A stretch of 8,174 nucleotides of DNA. Source: an uncultured Actinomyces sp. GTDB lineage: Bacteria > Actinomycetota > Actinomycetes > Actinomycetales > Actinomycetaceae. The notes under the pieces were generated by a model that saw only the letters and a list, made by a program, of their open reading frames with translations, made no database searches and was not told the origin of the DNA. The position numbers and the translations under genes are program-made. Location: positions 1 through 8,174 of the forward strand of contig CAJZFF010000062.1 of the NCBI GenBank assembly GCA_915069725.1, in the 5' to 3' direction. Below, in pieces: positions 6,619-8,174 of the stretch. The stretch's first letter is position 1; every line of letters starts with the position of its first letter.

Positions 6619-6782
6619 CCTGGCCGAACGTTCTTCTGGTCTTGCACACGTCTCCCCCGGCCACAGGCCACACGAGGCTGACCCAGGGATAGGGGATTCC
6701 CGCGGTACGTTGTCCCGACAGACACAGGCGCAGACTGCACGAGGTCTCTGCCGGACGCACCGAGGGCGCGCGCAACTCCATT

Positions 6783-6788
6783 AGCCTA
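6783..6788 (-). promoter_or_regulatory. Candidate -10 element for the spc operon
   Basis: The minus strand reads TAGGCT (followed by AAT), a good fit to the actinobacterial TANNNT -10 pattern, in a GC-rich gap where such hexamers stand out. It lies about 210 bases upstream of rplN and downstream of the S10-operon terminator. Predicted start near 6776 gives a leader of about 200 nt. The best -35 at normal spacing is TTCCGC (18 bases), a poor match, so the promoter is tentative. Confidence 0.35.
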
Positions 6789-7073
6789 GTCCAGCCGCCA
6801 CATCGCGCGGAACCTGAGATGACAACCAGGGCCTGTGCCTTTGCTCACCGGCTTTTCCCGGGCCTCCTGCACTGACGTCCCGAAGCACCCGGCCGGCCCA
6901 CCGGCCCCAGGTCGACGACGTACCTGCCCGCCGAGGACTGCGTTGTCCTCCAGACGGCTGGGGCACGACCGTCGGCCTGTGGAGGTCAAGGACGTCCCCG
7001 TCGCACACCGCAGTCCCCGATCCGCCTGCCTGACTGTCGGCCGTGATCGACAGGACCCGCTGTCAGAACAACA

Positions 7074-7113
7074 CCGACGCCGCAGCCTCCCGGGTGGGAT
7101 GCTGCGGCGTCGG
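7074..7113 (-). terminator. Intrinsic terminator downstream of rpsQ
   Basis: A perfect 13-bp stem: CCGACGCCGCAGC (7074-7086) with GCTGCGGCGTCGG (7101-7113). The 14-base interior can form a further TCCC/GGGA stem (7088-7091 with 7096-7099) around a 4-base loop, making a long rod with one mismatch. In the direction of transcription the stem is followed by TGTTGTTCT, a moderately U-rich tail. It starts 42 bases past the rpsQ stop. This is the best terminator in the window and most likely ends the S10-operon transcript. Confidence 0.8.
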
Positions 7114-7120
7114 GGGCCGG

Positions 7121-7135
7121 CTCGACGGCGTCGAG
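7121..7135 (-). terminator. Small hairpin just before the rpsQ terminator
   Basis: CTCGAC (7121-7126) pairs perfectly with GTCGAG (7130-7135) around a 3-base loop, 20 bases past the rpsQ stop and 7 bases before the main terminator stem. It may help protect the 3' end or act with the next stem. The arrangement of a small then a large hairpin matches that after rplO. Confidence 0.4.
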
Positions 7136-7154
7136 GGCGGCGTTCAGCCGAGGA

Positions 7155-7448
7155 TCACTTGGCGCGCTCGAGGATCTCCAGGAGGCGGAAGTGCTTGGTG
7201 GCGCTCAGCGGGCGGGTCTCCATGATGGAGACGAGATCGCCGACACCGGCCTCGTTGTTCTCGTCGTGGACCTTGACCTTCTTGGAGCGACGGAGGACCT
7301 TGCCGTACAGGGAGTGCTTGTAGCGCTCCTCGACGAGGACGACAACCGTCTTGTCCATCTTGTCGGAGACGACGTAACCGCGACGCACCTTGCGCTGAGG
7401 GCGCTCGGTGGACTGCTCGACGTTCTCGGTGCTGGTCTGCTCGCTCAC
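7155..7448 (-). CDS. rpsQ: 30S ribosomal protein S17
   Basis: Primary 16S rRNA-binding protein, important for early 30S body assembly. The 97-residue protein has the S17 core [39 protein letters not shown] and [20 protein letters not shown]. About 20 polar N-terminal residues rich in Glu, Gln, Ser and Thr make it longer than E. coli S17 (84), a common actinobacterial feature. The GTG start at 7448 overlaps the rpmC stop as GTGA, with GGAGGAG about 7 bases upstream, so the start is well supported. Last gene of the S10 group; followed by tandem hairpins. Confidence 0.96.
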   Translation of the reverse strand: MSEQTSTENVEQSTERPQRKVRRGYVVSDKMDKTVVVLVEERYKHSLYGKVLRRSKKVKVHDENNEAGVGDLVSIMETRPLSATKHFRLLEILERAK

Positions 7449-7690
7449 TTGGACTCCTCCGTGCTCGGGGCGGTGCGAATACCGAGCTCACGCTCGCGCA
7501 CGATCGTGTAGATACGGGCGATGTCGCGACGCACAGCCTTGAGACGTCCGTGGTCCTCGAGCTGGCCGGTCGCCGAGGCGAACCGGAGGTTGAACAGCTC
7601 GGCCTTGGCCTTGGAGAGCTCCTCGGAGAGGCGCTCGTTGTCCATGCCGTCGAGGTCGGCGGGGGTCAGGCCCTTGGAACCGATTGCCAT
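7445..7690 (-). CDS. rpmC: 50S ribosomal protein L29
   Basis: Small protein at the polypeptide tunnel exit, next to L23, where chaperones and SRP dock. The 81-residue protein has the L29 helical hairpin: [40 protein letters not shown] and [16 protein letters not shown]. It is longer than E. coli L29 (63) because of a short N-terminal lead ([12 protein letters not shown]) and a C-terminal tail ([12 protein letters not shown]). The ATG at 7690 overlaps the rplP stop as TGATG, and the stop overlaps the rpsQ GTG, so both junctions look translationally coupled. Confidence 0.96.
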   Translation of the reverse strand: MAIGSKGLTPADLDGMDNERLSEELSKAKAELFNLRFASATGQLEDHGRLKAVRRDIARIYTIVRERELGIRTAPSTEESK

Positions 7691-8109
7691 CAGACGTCAC
7701 CACCCTCACGAGTCACGAAACGGGTCTTCATCGGAAGCTTGTGCTGTGCGCGGCGCATGGCCTCGCGGGCGAGGGCCTCGTCGACACCGCCGAGCTCGAA
7801 CAGGATGCGTCCGGGCTTGACGTTGGCGATCCACCACTCGGGTGCACCCTTACCGGAACCCATACGGGTCTCGGCGGGCTTCTTGGTCAGGGGACGGTCC
7901 GGGAAGATGTTGATCCACACCTTGCCGCCACGCTTGATGTGGCGGGTCATGGCGATACGGGCCGCCTCGATCTGGCGGTTGGTGATGTAGGCGGGCTCGA
8001 GAGCCTGGATGCCGTACTCACCGAAGGCGATCTGGTTGCCGCCCTTGGAAAGGCCCGTGCGGTGCGGGCGGTGCTGCTTGCGGAACTTGGTCCGGCGGGG
8101 GATGAGCAC
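7690..8109 (-). CDS. rplP: 50S ribosomal protein L16
   Basis: Large-subunit protein at the A-site tRNA elbow and the base of the L7/L12 stalk, needed late in 50S assembly. The 139-residue length is typical. It begins [20 protein letters not shown] and contains the signature run [20 protein letters not shown] then [20 protein letters not shown] and [10 protein letters not shown]. The start is GTG at 8109, three bases after the rpsC stop, with GGAGG about 8 bases upstream inside the end of rpsC; no ATG alternative fits the conserved N-terminus. Nothing anomalous. Confidence 0.97.
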   Translation of the reverse strand: MLIPRRTKFRKQHRPHRTGLSKGGNQIAFGEYGIQALEPAYITNRQIEAARIAMTRHIKRGGKVWINIFPDRPLTKKPAETRMGSGKGAPEWWIANVKPGRILFELGGVDEALAREAMRRAQHKLPMKTRFVTREGGDV

Positions 8110-8112
8110 GGC

Positions 8113-8174
8113 TCAGGCCTCCGTTCCCTGGTCTGCGGCAGCGTTCTTCTCGGCGGCCGGCGCCTGCTCGGCCT
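8113..8174 (-). CDS. rpsC: 30S ribosomal protein S3, C-terminal tail (partial)
   Basis: Only the last 19 full codons and the TGA (8115-8113) lie in the window; the rest is beyond the edge. The readable tail is AEQAPAAEKNAAADQGTEA, an Ala/Glu/Gln-rich end of the kind that closes actinobacterial S3 proteins. No S3 domain is visible, so the call rests on the frame, the tail composition, and the invariant order rpsC-rplP. The tail encodes the GGAGG Shine-Dalgarno site used by rplP. Confidence 0.85.
   Translation of the reverse strand, partial: AEQAPAAEKNAAADQGTEA

Larger units (their letters stand above)
6574..7154. other. Intergenic region between rpsQ and rplN, no gene
   Basis: A 581-base gap; in many bacteria these two genes are adjacent or close. 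In transcription order it holds a small hairpin (7121-7135), a strong terminator-like hairpin with a U-rich tail (7074-7113), about 285 bases with no clear element apart from a weak 6-bp hairpin (7034-7053), a candidate -10 (6783-6788) and a leader with a hairpin near the rplN Shine-Dalgarno site. Open frames here (for example minus strand 6781-7008, plus strand from 6835) have Arg/Pro/Gly-rich shadow-like translations without a ribosome site, so I call no gene. Confidence 0.65.

Noticed and set aside
6260..6781. A 173-codon minus-strand frame covering the rplN leader and the first part of rplN
   Set aside because: Its second half is rplN read in another frame; the start has no ribosome site. 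A leader peptide is possible in principle but nothing in the sequence supports it.
6820..6825. TTGTCA on the minus strand as a -35 for the spc promoter
   Set aside because: It matches TTGACA at 5 of 6 positions, but no TANNNT hexamer lies 16-19 bases downstream; the TAGGCT is about 31 bases away.
6781..7008. A 75-codon minus-strand open frame in the rpsQ-rplN gap
   Set aside because: No Shine-Dalgarno site or conserved motif, Arg/Gly/Pro-rich shadow-like composition, and a second frame is open over the same bases. It ends at the candidate -10 element.
6835..7323. A 162-codon plus-strand open frame from the gap into rpsQ antisense
   Set aside because: It runs through the terminator hairpins and antisense to rpsQ; the protein is Arg/Pro/Ser-rich and resembles nothing known.
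1..8174. Mobile elements, CRISPR arrays, tRNA genes, toxin or defence genes
   Set aside because: No direct repeat arrays, transposase-like proteins, terminal inverted repeats or tRNA-like cloverleaf were seen. The gene order is the standard rpsC-to-adk order without insertions.

Overview
The window is a ribosomal-protein gene cluster read entirely on the minus strand, so transcription runs from high to low coordinates. High GC, near-continuous G/C at third codon positions, a zinc-type S14, GTG starts and long charged tails on several ribosomal proteins point to a high-GC Gram-positive actinobacterium. From remembered family sequences I would place it in or near Actinomyces (Actinomycetaceae); the genus is inference, the phylum is well supported.

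Layout in transcription order: the end of the S10 operon (C-terminal tail of rpsC, then rplP, rpmC, rpsQ; 8174 to 7155); a 581-base non-coding gap with two tandem hairpins that look like the S10-operon terminator, a candidate -10 element and a leader of about 200 nt; the spc operon (rplN, rplX, rplE, rpsN, rpsH, rplF, rplR, rpsE, rpmD, rplO; 6573 to 2284); a 351-base gap with two hairpins in terminator position, a candidate promoter and two small leader hairpins; then secY and adk (1932 to 47), overlapping by 4 bases, with a terminator-like inverted repeat at the window edge (2-33). No gene of the standard order from rpsC to adk is missing or broken, and no foreign gene is inserted.

The genes supply 30S proteins (S3, S17, S14, S8, S5), 50S proteins (L16, L29, L14, L24, L5, L6, L18, L30, L15), the SecY translocon channel and adenylate kinase. 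Most junctions are tight (TGATG, GTGA or ATGA overlaps, or 1-3 base gaps) with the Shine-Dalgarno site inside the preceding gene, so translational coupling is expected. The physical breaks are the two gaps, which probably divide the cluster into three transcription units: S10, spc, and secY-adk.

I found no new enzymatic or defence system. What deserves a second look is regulatory: the rplN leader, where a hairpin arm could alternatively pair with the rplN Shine-Dalgarno site; the secY leader with tandem hairpins; and the rplO-secY terminator, whose stem is fully paired only in the minus-strand RNA and is capped by a GAAA loop.
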